From Candidatus Tiddalikarchaeum anstoanum (GTDB lineage Archaea; Nanobdellota; Nanobdellia; Tiddalikarchaeales; Tiddalikarchaeaceae): a stretch of 64,000 nucleotides of DNA. The stretch spans positions 1-64,000 of the forward strand of contig CABMEV010000011.1 in assembly GCA_902385255.1 (NCBI GenBank), given 5' to 3'. The translations under genes and the position numbers were made by a program. This document shows positions 42,152 through 50,294 of this stretch, piece after piece. Each line of letters starts with the position of its first letter. Position 1 is the stretch's first letter. The notes beneath the pieces were generated by a model. That model did no database searches. It saw nothing but the letters and a program-made list of their open reading frames with translations, and was not told where the DNA came from.

Positions 42152-42730
42152 TTAGAACTTTAAACCAACTTCGTCGGCAACTTTTTTAACTGCATCTATT
42201 GAAATTGCAAAAAATTCATCAAGACTCAACCCTAAACTTTCGCATTCCAAAATTATCTTCCTGTCTATCTTGGCCGCGAAAGACTTATTCTTAAATTTCT
42301 CCTTTAAGCCTGAAACTTTCATATCCGCCATTCCTCTTCTCATCAGCGCATAAGCGTGTATTAAGCCGGATATCGTTTCTGCCGCAGCTAAGGCATGCTC
42401 AAGCTTTTTCTCCCTTTTCCTGTCTTTTATGCCTTCAAGGTCAAAGCCGTAGCCGTGGGATATTATGATATCAATGAATTCGTCATCAAAACCTTCTCTT
42501 TTCAGGATGTCCCTTGTTTTTGTTAAATGCTTCCCTGCCTCGTTCTTTGTTATTCCCCAGTCCACATCATGCAATAATCCGAGCATCCTCCAATAAGTTA
42601 CATCCTCTTTTAAGCGCTCTGCCAACGCGCCCATTATGGCTTCACTTTCCAGGAAATGATTCATGTCAGACTTATCTTGATTATACTTCTTAATAAGCTC
42701 CAAAGCTTTTTCTCGGGTTATAGGAATCAT
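42152..42730 (-). CDS. HD-domain phosphohydrolase
   Basis: The 192-residue protein is an HDIG-type hydrolase. NHFLESEAIM carries the first His, LGLLHDVDWG the HD pair, IIISHGYGF a further His and ALAAAETISGLIHAYALMRRG the later Asp/Glu block. Such proteins are metal-dependent phosphohydrolases of nucleotides or related compounds. It lies 23 nt downstream of rpo3 and may be carried on that operon's transcript. Confidence 0.88.
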   Translation of the reverse strand: MIPITREKALELIKKYNQDKSDMNHFLESEAIMGALAERLKEDVTYWRMLGLLHDVDWGITKNEAGKHLTKTRDILKREGFDDEFIDIIISHGYGFDLEGIKDRKREKKLEHALAAAETISGLIHAYALMRRGMADMKVSGLKEKFKNKSFAAKIDRKIILECESLGLSLDEFFAISIDAVKKVADEVGLKF

Positions 42731-42753
42731 TTTTTTAGAAAAAAAATAGTTTT

Positions 42754-43542
42754 TTATTTAACTTGTTTTGCGAATTCGCCTATGCTTTCCATCAGTGTCT
42801 CTATTGCCTTATTATATATTTCTTTAGGCTTTAGTTGTCCCCAGCTTTCAATATATAACAGCATATTCTCATCTGTGCTTTCAACTTTTATTATGTCAGG
42901 GAATGTTTCCTGACATGCTAGGCATAAGTTGCAGTCAAGTATCTTGTCAGAATCCACCTCTACTTTGCCGCCATTCTGTTTGAATACGTGCCTTGGGCAG
43001 ACGGCTATTATTTCGCCTGCTTTCTTTGATGCCTTGGCTGAATCAATGGATATGACTGGATAATATTTATGGTAAGCGAAACATGGGGCAAACTTGCTGT
43101 GGTACGTGCTTGTTCCAAGCTCTGCAGTTCCTGTGAGTTTTACTTCCTGGCCTTCGAATAATTTAACTATAGGAATATCATCAAATACTGGTTTAACACT
43201 CTTATCTGTTGACACTAAATCTTTACTGTAAACAGTACATGGACCTTTTGCTTCAAGTGATAATTGCACTGTGCATCTTGCGCAGCCGACACCTTTACAC
43301 TTGCAGTCTTCTTTTTTAACGTAAGTTTTCAAGTCTGTTGTTAAAGGTATTAATCCTAACCTGTGGGCTAATACTTCATCGTATAATGCGCTGTTATTTA
43401 TTAGTATACTCACATCTTCTATTGCGAGTGTTGGAACGTTGTTTATGCAGTTTCTCCTGATGCTGTTTACTATTTCAAAATTAGTTTTATTAATATTAAG
43501 CAATAACTGATCTTTTGATTCGCTTACGATTTTAACATTCAT
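42754..43542 (-). CDS. rpoD: RNA polymerase subunit Rpo3 (RpoD)
   Basis: The 262-residue archaeal Rpo3 is the homologue of the bacterial alpha N-terminal domain. N-terminal [25 protein letters not shown] and [13 protein letters not shown] are standard. There is a Cys-rich insertion [11 protein letters not shown] near residue 80. A ferredoxin-like insert with [15 protein letters not shown] and [12 protein letters not shown] probably binds one [4Fe-4S] cluster, as in several archaea. It starts within the uS11 stop (ATGA). Confidence 0.96.
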   Translation of the reverse strand: MNVKIVSESKDQLLLNINKTNFEIVNSIRRNCINNVPTLAIEDVSILINNSALYDEVLAHRLGLIPLTTDLKTYVKKEDCKCKGVGCARCTVQLSLEAKGPCTVYSKDLVSTDKSVKPVFDDIPIVKLFEGQEVKLTGTAELGTSTYHSKFAPCFAYHKYYPVISIDSAKASKKAGEIIAVCPRHVFKQNGGKVEVDSDKILDCNLCLACQETFPDIIKVESTDENMLLYIESWGQLKPKEIYNKAIETLMESIGEFAKQVK

Positions 43543-43937
43543 AATCTTCTACCCTTTTTACCGCCCTTCTTTCTGCATCCGTCGTGAGGCTTTGGTGTTA
43601 CATCCTCGATGTTTCCAATCCTTAATCCTGCTCTTGATAATGCTCTAAGTGCTGCTTGTGCACCTTTTCCCGGAGTTCTTGGGCCGTTATGGCCTCCTGG
43701 TGCTCTGATTCTGACATGTACTCCTGTTATTCCCTTGTTTAATGCTTCTTCTGCAGCTATTCTGACAATCATCATTGCAGTGTTTGGGCTCGCTTCCTGA
43801 CGGCCTTGTTTTACTACCCTGCCTCCTGAAACGAAGCTTATAGTTTCAGAACCTGTTATGTCTGTTATATGTATGAGTGTATTGTTGTAACTGGAAAAGA
43901 TATGCGCTATTCCCCAACGAGTATTGTCTTTATTCAT
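43539..43937 (-). CDS. rps11: Ribosomal protein uS11
   Basis: The 132-residue protein begins with [28 protein letters not shown] and ends with [65 protein letters not shown] is the invariant core. It lies between uS4 (5 nt upstream) and Rpo3 (4-nt overlap), the standard archaeal order. Confidence 0.98.
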   Translation of the reverse strand: MNKDNTRWGIAHIFSSYNNTLIHITDITGSETISFVSGGRVVKQGRQEASPNTAMMIVRIAAEEALNKGITGVHVRIRAPGGHNGPRTPGKGAQAALRALSRAGLRIGNIEDVTPKPHDGCRKKGGKKGRRL

Positions 43938-43942
43938 ATTTT

Positions 43943-44617
43943 TTAATTACCTTTTATTTTTTTTTCTTCCTTTTTAGGAGCCTCTTTTTGCTCTTCCTTT
44001 TTGTGCTCCTCTTTCTTAGGCGCTTCTTTCTTTGCTTCCTTGTGCTCTTCCTTCTTAGGAGCCTCTGTGCTTTCTTCTTTCCTTCCTTTTTTTCCGACAT
44101 TTTTCATCTGTTCTATAAGAGGATGATCTTTATTGTTGAAAGGGCTGTTGCCTGAAAATGATATTTTTCCTTCTTCATCTTTTAACACCAGATAATTTGG
44201 ACTTGTTACTTTTCTGTCTCCGACGCTGATATGTCTGTGAGTGATAAATTGCCTTGCTTGTTTTGGTGTTCTCGCTATTCCTTTCTTCATAACCTGGGTT
44301 AATAATCTTCTTTCGCTGATATTATCAATAGTTAAATCAAGAACGTCATCCAAGTTGCTGTCCTTCTCTAAAAGGCCTAATTTTAACAGTCTTTTAATTA
44401 AATTCTCTCCTTCTTTTTTTGCCTGCTCGTTGGCTAATGCAGTTATCCTTCTTGCCTGTGCCCTGAATCCTCTAAGCAGTGAACTCATTCTCCAAATCTC
44501 TTTCTTATTCTTATAACCATATTTTTTGGTTAATTCTTTTTCAACGAGTATCCTGTTCTTCTCCCAAGGCTTTCCAGGCCTTAAGAATTTCTTTCTTGGT
44601 AATTTTGGCTGTCCCAT
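43943..44617 (-). CDS. rps4: Ribosomal protein uS4 with a long charged tail
   Basis: The core (about residues 1-175) is normal: [37 protein letters not shown] and the S4 RNA-binding domain [46 protein letters not shown]. The last ~45 residues are an unusual Lys/Glu tail with repeated [11 protein letters not shown] units, extending the protein to 224 residues. The tail is probably disordered and lies on the ribosome surface. The start overlaps the uS13 stop by one base (TAATG). Confidence 0.96.
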   Translation of the reverse strand: MGQPKLPRKKFLRPGKPWEKNRILVEKELTKKYGYKNKKEIWRMSSLLRGFRAQARRITALANEQAKKEGENLIKRLLKLGLLEKDSNLDDVLDLTIDNISERRLLTQVMKKGIARTPKQARQFITHRHISVGDRKVTSPNYLVLKDEEGKISFSGNSPFNNKDHPLIEQMKNVGKKGRKEESTEAPKKEEHKEAKKEAPKKEEHKKEEQKEAPKKEEKKIKGN

Positions 44618-45177
44618 TACTTCTTCACCACTGTCTTCTTTTTAGCAACTGCAGGTCCGCCATGTCTTCCAGTACTCTTTGTTCTCTGACCACGTACTTT
44701 TAATCCCCAACCATGGCGTAATCCCTTGTATGAGCGTAAGCGCTTCATTCTTCTTATGTCGAATTCGTTCTGCAGCTTTAAGTCGTTTCCGAGAACGTGC
44801 CTGTCTTGTCCTGTATCCAAGTCTCCCTGCCTGTTTATTAAAAATGCAGGTATTCCGTTCTGTACAGGGTTTTTCAATACTGTTTCAATCTTAGCTATAT
44901 CTGCCTCTTTCAAATCGCTTGTTAATTTATTCTCAGGTATTCCTGAAACGTGTAATACTGCGTGAGCGAAAGTTGTTCCGATTCCTCTAATTTTTGATAA
45001 TCCTATAAGTATTTGTTTTTTACCGTTTAAGTCTGTGTTATAAATTCTGACTATTGAACCGTAATCTTCTCTTTTTTCCTTTTCAGGCTTTCCCTGGTGT
45101 ACGACTTTCTGCTTATTCTCTGCCTTTTCAGGTTTCGCACCTTTCTCATTTTTAGGTTCAGTTTTTTCAGGACTCAT
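44617..45177 (-). CDS. rps13: Ribosomal protein uS13 with an N-terminal charged extension
   Basis: The TATA-like TTTAAATG at 45204-45211 predicts transcription from about 45180, so the ATG at 45177 (MSPEKTEPKNEK) is preferred to the track start at 45189, giving 186 residues. After a ~38-residue Lys/Glu/Pro extension comes the uS13 body: YNTDLNGKKQILIGLSKIRGIGTTFAHAVLHVSG, DLDTGQDRHVLGNDLKLQNEFDIRRMKRLRSYKGLRHGWGLKVRGQRTKSTG. It is first in the uS13-uS4-uS11-Rpo3 operon. Confidence 0.96.
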   Translation of the reverse strand: MSPEKTEPKNEKGAKPEKAENKQKVVHQGKPEKEKREDYGSIVRIYNTDLNGKKQILIGLSKIRGIGTTFAHAVLHVSGIPENKLTSDLKEADIAKIETVLKNPVQNGIPAFLINRQGDLDTGQDRHVLGNDLKLQNEFDIRRMKRLRSYKGLRHGWGLKVRGQRTKSTGRHGGPAVAKKKTVVKK

Positions 45178-45279
45178 ATTGGATAACATAAAAAACAGTG
45201 ATGCATTTAAAAACGTTGCGGTTTTAAAACGCGTTAGAATAAAACTGCTAAACTCCCTGTGTCATTCGTCAATTTTCGA

Positions 45280-48200
45280 TTATTGAGGGTAGTATCGCCT
45301 GTATTTTACAACTCTATTGCTTGATTGTGTGGCTCTTTCAGTCCAAATAAAGTACATCTTATCATTATAAACAGCCATGGCAGGAGAAGCTACATCACCA
45401 TTAGAGTTGCTGACATCTCCATAATATACTTGTGTCATACCTCCTTCAGGAAGTTTAGTGTAATAAACAGATCTGCTGCAGCGGTATGTAACATGTACAT
45501 CAGTCCCTGCTGCAACCATATAAGGAGTGTCACAGTACCCTTCGCTTTGTGTAAACGTCTGGTTAGCGCTCCAAGTTGCACCATTGTCTGAAGACTTGCT
45601 GTAAAATAATATAGACCTGTACTCATCTCTATCTTGATTCACAATGATATATTGTTCACTCCAGGAGATGTATACATCATTATTATCTAAGACTGTTATT
45701 GCTGGATTTGTCTGGTTCATATTATTATAGAATAAGTTTACGGGAACAGTCCAGTTTAATCCTTTGTCTGAAGATTTCATAAAATAAAATTTTTTAGGAT
45801 ACGTGTTATAATCAGTGCTGAAAACAACATATACGTTGTCCCCTTTTGCTGCAATATTCGGATTATTAACTAAAATGTTTGTTGTATTAGACAGCGTGCC
45901 CCAAGTTACTCCATTATTTGAAGAGTTTTCTACAAAAAGAGTGTAAAAATTTCCCCATGGTATGTAAATATTGTTTCCGTCAGCGAATAAGTCTGAACCT
46001 CCTCCTATGTTAAAATATGGATTCCAGTTTATTCCATTTGAAGAGTTCATATACGCTGATGCCATTAAAAGGTGAATCCTGTTGCCGCTCATTAACATCT
46101 CTGTAGGATTCCAATAATTTGCCCCGCTTACATTAGTGACGGATTGATTAAAAGTTCCTCCTGAGTCAAGTGAGTTTTCAAAATAAGTTTTAGTGTTTCC
46201 ATCCCTATTATCCGCCCATGTTAAATATACATTGCTATCATTTGCTGCTACAAAAGCATTATTCGATGCGTGATATGCGTCGCTTGTTATTGTTTTAATG
46301 TCATCCCAGTTTGAAGTTTCAAAAGCTAAGGTGGAGCTGTTGTATGAAAATCCCTGGCTGGTGCAGCTTATTTTAGCCTCGTAAACTCCGGATGATATCT
46401 TTCCTGAAAAAGTGACATTTTCAGGGTTAATAGTCATTGAATAACTTGTATCATTCAGGTATAAATTGCATGAATCAAGTGGAGGAATACTGAGATAGTT
46501 CGCGCTGAATGTTGCAGTATTATTCCAGAAAGACTGCAAAGGTACAGAAATTCCTGTGAAAACATAAGGCCTGCACAATCCTGTGTTGCAGACTCCGTCT
46601 GCCAAGCTGTTGCTGTTAGAGTCGCAGTATTTTCCGTTGCTTGACTCTCCTATGAATACGTCGTCAATTAAGAAGTCAGTGTTTATGACGCCAATGTATA
46701 ACCTTTTGCTGTAAAGGGATGGGTTTATTCCTAGTCTTGTCTCAGCTTCAGCGTCAGGATGAAGTGTGACTTCATTCCAGTCATTATCAGTTAATCCGTC
46801 AATGCAGATAATATTGCTTGATGGAGTGCACATGCTGCTAAGCCCGTTCTGGTATATAGCATAATATAATGATGTTGCTCCGGGGTCAGAAGTAAGATAT
46901 TGAACAATCGTTAATGCTGCTGTCATAGGCCCGGCTAGTGCTCCTTTAATCCAGAATTTTATTTCATCACCTGTAATGTTTTGTCCAGCACCTACTGGCG
47001 GCGATCCGCTAAAACTAAAGCCGCTGTCTGCCAAGTGTAACGCTTTCCCTGTATGTCCTCCGCTTACAGTTTCAAGTGTAGCTGGTGCAGGTATTTCTCC
47101 TGTCTGTCCCCAGTCTGTTAGTCCATTCTCGAATCCTGGATTTAAAACAGTGTTTTGTGAAGGCTCGCTGCATCCACAGGTGTAAGTATCTGTTGGTTGA
47201 AAACTAGCACTGCCGCTCCAGTCGACCATGTAGCCTGATGAACATTTTGAATCAAAATTCACACAAGAACCGCTTACACACCAGCCGTCAGCAACACTGT
47301 CACTGTTACTGTCACAATAAGATTGAGGTGTCTGGGTTGAAAGTCTTATATCATCCAAATACGCTGAGCCTCCCTTCATAGCACCTATATAAATAGTTGA
47401 AGGCATTCCTGTCGCATCATATCCTGTATAGTCAAACAAGTCCTGCAAAGGATTAAATTCGTAAGTGTTCCATGAGTTCTCATTTGCTTTAATGCATCTC
47501 GCATAACTGTTCGGACCGTTAGGGTGTTCTCCGCATAAAGCAAAACTTGGATTTGTATAAAAAACGTAAAACATAGCGTTCTGGTCTTGCCCATCAGTCA
47601 TATTATAGAATACGTCTACAAACACAGCTGAATCACTTGCTGTTATATTCTTAGCGCCGAATATGCTGAATGATAAGTAGCTTGCCGTGTCAGGAATTCC
47701 CTCCTTTCCAATTATGACTGGTTCATTCTCACTAAGATTAAATGCAGCTAAATAAACTGAATTGCTGCCTGATTTTGAAAATGTAGTGTTAATCATAATA
47801 ATATCACCCACTGTCTTATTATTATAATTCCATCCTGTAAATCCGTCTTCAAATCCGGGATTGGATACTAAGTTTCCAGGTTCTTCTATTGACATTAAGT
47901 TAGTGCAAGTCGTTGCTCCGTAGCCGCTTTCCTGCGTGTTCCTTAGTGCTGAACTGCATGTCTGGCTGCTAGTCCCGTCATTTAGTAATGCTTTTACGCA
48001 GTGGGACTCGCTTGGAGCAAGTGAAGTATAAGTTATTGTTGTCGCACTTCCTGGAAGAAGAGGAGTTGTCAAGTCATAACTGGTTAACTGGCCGTCGATT
48101 ATTAGTGTGACTTTCTGAATCGCTTCGCATCCGGAATTTTGGACTACGATGCCGTCTCCTCTCATGCTTATAATATTAAGCCTTGAACAAGCACTTATCC

Positions 48201-48345
48201 CTGAAGAAGTAGTTAATGCCGAACCTGCTGATTCCTGAAGCCTTGTCTGCACATTATTAATCCATAAAAAAGAAGCTGCAAAAGCAATAATAGTCATTAG
48301 AACAAGCAAGGATGTTGCAATAATAGGAGTAATCGCTTTACGCAT
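45280..48345 (-). CDS. Pilin-like giant surface protein with carbohydrate-binding-like and Asp-box modules
   Basis: This is a 1021-residue secreted protein. The N-terminus RKAITPIIATSLLVLMTIIAFAASFLW is an archaeal type IV pilin (class III) signal, cut before the A and leaving the helix as an assembly or membrane anchor. Two modules starting NLVSNPGFEDGFTGW (~160) and NTVLNPGFENGLTDW (~402) look like carbohydrate-binding domains, each followed by a Cys motif (YCDSNSDSVADGWC; YCDSNSNSLADGVC). From ~675, Asp-box repeats (SSNNGVTW, SSDKGLNW, SSDNGATW) form a sialidase-like propeller. It is probably an adhesin; catalytic residues were not seen. The promoter TATA is 27 nt upstream. Confidence 0.8.
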   Translation of the reverse strand: MRKAITPIIATSLLVLMTIIAFAASFLWINNVQTRLQESAGSALTTSSGISACSRLNIISMRGDGIVVQNSGCEAIQKVTLIIDGQLTSYDLTTPLLPGSATTITYTSLAPSESHCVKALLNDGTSSQTCSSALRNTQESGYGATTCTNLMSIEEPGNLVSNPGFEDGFTGWNYNNKTVGDIIMINTTFSKSGSNSVYLAAFNLSENEPVIIGKEGIPDTASYLSFSIFGAKNITASDSAVFVDVFYNMTDGQDQNAMFYVFYTNPSFALCGEHPNGPNSYARCIKANENSWNTYEFNPLQDLFDYTGYDATGMPSTIYIGAMKGGSAYLDDIRLSTQTPQSYCDSNSDSVADGWCVSGSCVNFDSKCSSGYMVDWSGSASFQPTDTYTCGCSEPSQNTVLNPGFENGLTDWGQTGEIPAPATLETVSGGHTGKALHLADSGFSFSGSPPVGAGQNITGDEIKFWIKGALAGPMTAALTIVQYLTSDPGATSLYYAIYQNGLSSMCTPSSNIICIDGLTDNDWNEVTLHPDAEAETRLGINPSLYSKRLYIGVINTDFLIDDVFIGESSNGKYCDSNSNSLADGVCNTGLCRPYVFTGISVPLQSFWNNTATFSANYLSIPPLDSCNLYLNDTSYSMTINPENVTFSGKISSGVYEAKISCTSQGFSYNSSTLAFETSNWDDIKTITSDAYHASNNAFVAANDSNVYLTWADNRDGNTKTYFENSLDSGGTFNQSVTNVSGANYWNPTEMLMSGNRIHLLMASAYMNSSNGINWNPYFNIGGGSDLFADGNNIYIPWGNFYTLFVENSSNNGVTWGTLSNTTNILVNNPNIAAKGDNVYVVFSTDYNTYPKKFYFMKSSDKGLNWTVPVNLFYNNMNQTNPAITVLDNNDVYISWSEQYIIVNQDRDEYRSILFYSKSSDNGATWSANQTFTQSEGYCDTPYMVAAGTDVHVTYRCSRSVYYTKLPEGGMTQVYYGDVSNSNGDVASPAMAVYNDKMYFIWTERATQSSNRVVKYRRYYPQ

Positions 48346-48387
48346 GATAAATTATTAAATTTTTCAACAATTTAAAAACTTTAAGTT

Positions 48388-49290
48388 TTATTTTTTAATC
48401 ACGCCAACCAGTCTTAATCCTTTGGATTCAGGGTATAATATTAATGTCTTATCCTCAGGGAATACTGTTTTCTTTCCTAACTTGACTGTGAATGGGTTAA
48501 GTGATGTTATTTCACCGTTTATTATCCTGAGGCCGTTTGCAATCATTATATTCATTCCGGTTTTTATCTCATCCTTGAAGTACTCCGCTTTCGAAAAAGT
48601 TCCTGATATAATATCGCTCTCTTCAAGTGTGGAATCTGTTATTATTGAGCCTCTGACTAAATCTTCAGGCGTGCAGTTTGCGAGCGCGAGACCCACCCTG
48701 TTCTTCGCATTTAAGACTTTATAATCAACATCCATGCATTGTATGCTCTTTATGTTTACAAGCCTCTTATTCGGGTATAATGAGTACTGCATTCTTGCTT
48801 TTATTTCTCCTCCTGTAACGAATCCGAGGACTACTAATCCTACTCCTTTCACGTTAAAGTAAGTGTCAATCTCAACCATTGTCTTGTCTAATATTTTCGG
48901 CTTCTCAGTCATTAATCTCTCTTTCAGTGTGACTAAATCCTGCGTTGATGAGTAATGTATTATTTCAAAGCCAGTGTTTAACTTGTTAACTTGGTCTAGT
49001 AATAATGGGTCGTTTTTCACTAGCAGTAACCCTTTACGCTCCAATAATTTCGTGCCGATTATCAGTTCTCCAAGCTCTTTGCTGATAGCTGCAACTTCAA
49101 TTACCACTATGTCAGATAAGTGTATTACTGCTGTTATTGTCTGAATCTTATTATTCAAAGGCATTATAGTTGTTAACACCATGTCCCCCTTAGTGTAATG
49201 GTTAAACGCTAGGTCTGACTCTGCAGCGCCTGTTCCAAGCATCTTAAATGTTTCTTTTGTTCCGAAAAATCCGCAGTTTACATTATTCAT
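48388..49290 (-). CDS. EF-Tu-like protein lacking a canonical GTPase P-loop
   Basis: In this 300-residue protein, residues ~140-225 (VEIDTYFNVKGVGLVVLGFVTGGEIKARMQYSLYPNKRLVNIKSIQCMDVDYKVLNAKNRVGLALANCTPEDLVRGSIIT) are an EF-Tu/SelB-type domain 2. A domain-3-like beta region follows. The N-terminal ~110 residues have the alternating strands of a G domain but CGFFGTKETFKMLG replaces GHVDHGKT, and no NKxD is seen. It is probably a GTPase-dead translation-factor relative known from other archaea; its role is unclear. It follows the isomerase gene by 7 nt. Confidence 0.75.
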   Translation of the reverse strand: MNNVNCGFFGTKETFKMLGTGAAESDLAFNHYTKGDMVLTTIMPLNNKIQTITAVIHLSDIVVIEVAAISKELGELIIGTKLLERKGLLLVKNDPLLLDQVNKLNTGFEIIHYSSTQDLVTLKERLMTEKPKILDKTMVEIDTYFNVKGVGLVVLGFVTGGEIKARMQYSLYPNKRLVNIKSIQCMDVDYKVLNAKNRVGLALANCTPEDLVRGSIITDSTLEESDIISGTFSKAEYFKDEIKTGMNIMIANGLRIINGEITSLNPFTVKLGKKTVFPEDKTLILYPESKGLRLVGVIKK

Positions 49291-49297
49291 TTTTTTT

Positions 49298-50266
49298 TCA
49301 CGGCCTTAATCTTTTTTTCAAGTCTTCAACTATTGGCACGTTCATCGGGTCAACACCTGTCTTTTTTGCATACAAGTAAGACACCCAATCTGCCAATAAC
49401 ATGCCATATACTAGTTTTGCTAATCTGTTTTTTCCTTCAAGTTTTAATTCTATTATGTTTAATCCTTTTTCCCTGAATATGTCAGTAACTACTGCGAATC
49501 TTTTCTTGACTCGGATATAGTCTTCGCTGTCAGTCACCATTATTATTGTAAACTTGTTGGAGGTGTTTCCGAACCCGTTTATCTCATTATGGTTGAATTC
49601 AGGATATACATTATAGAATGCAGGTGTTTTCGCGTTCTCGTTGAAGCTTATCTTCCACTTATACCCTACTGCGTCATTCCTGCTGGATACGTAGATTATC
49701 GGAGTCCCTTCCAAGTTCTCCATTGTTTTATTCGCTTCTTTTTCAAAGTCAGTCCATACTATATTATCCACTTGTTTTCCTTCCTTCTCAATGTCGAATT
49801 TTACAATGTTAGAATTTGTCAGGATATTTATTATCGGCAGCGCCTGGTACGCGAATGCAAGCCTTGGCTGAAGACCTGTCGGCACAATGATTAATTGGTT
49901 GTTGTTCTTTTTTGACAATTCTGCAAGTTTCCCGCCTGAACATATTACTGCAACGTTCTTCGTCTTCTTTACTGCCTGCTCGTATGCGGATATTGTTTCT
50001 TCAGTGTTTCCTGAATATGATATGCATATGCACAGCCACGTATTGTCAACGTAGTCTGGCAGCAAGTAATCCTTTAATACTGTAATTCTGAGATTTGGGT
50101 AGAATATAGTCCTGACAAAGTCGCCTGCAAGTGCGCTTCCTCCCATGCCGCAGACTATGACATTTTTAATGTCCTCGAATTTTATGTTTGCGCCTAATTT
50201 TTTTGCCTCATTGAATTGTTTGTCAAAATCTAATAGTATTTTTTTGAATTCGTCAGGTTTTTCCAT
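49298..50266 (-). CDS. Bifunctional phosphoglucose/phosphomannose isomerase
   Basis: The 322-residue SIS-domain protein has IKNVIVCGMGGSALAGDFV and ICISYSGNTEETISAYEQA, the sugar-phosphate binding loops, and the C-terminal ASVSYLYAKKTGVDP-like ending (ADWVSYLYAKKTGVDPMNVPIVEDLKKRL) with FNHNEINGF. This is the archaeal PGI/PMI family interconverting glucose-6-P, mannose-6-P and fructose-6-P. It links glycolysis with glycan precursor supply, which fits the glycan-related surface protein nearby only loosely. Confidence 0.93.
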   Translation of the reverse strand: MEKPDEFKKILLDFDKQFNEAKKLGANIKFEDIKNVIVCGMGGSALAGDFVRTIFYPNLRITVLKDYLLPDYVDNTWLCICISYSGNTEETISAYEQAVKKTKNVAVICSGGKLAELSKKNNNQLIIVPTGLQPRLAFAYQALPIINILTNSNIVKFDIEKEGKQVDNIVWTDFEKEANKTMENLEGTPIIYVSSRNDAVGYKWKISFNENAKTPAFYNVYPEFNHNEINGFGNTSNKFTIIMVTDSEDYIRVKKRFAVVTDIFREKGLNIIELKLEGKNRLAKLVYGMLLADWVSYLYAKKTGVDPMNVPIVEDLKKRLRP

Positions 50267-50294
50267 AAAGTGGTATTTGAATTAGTTGCTTATT

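Noticed and set aside
45178-45189. Upstream ATG for uS13
   Set aside because: It would lie before the transcription start predicted from the TATA box.
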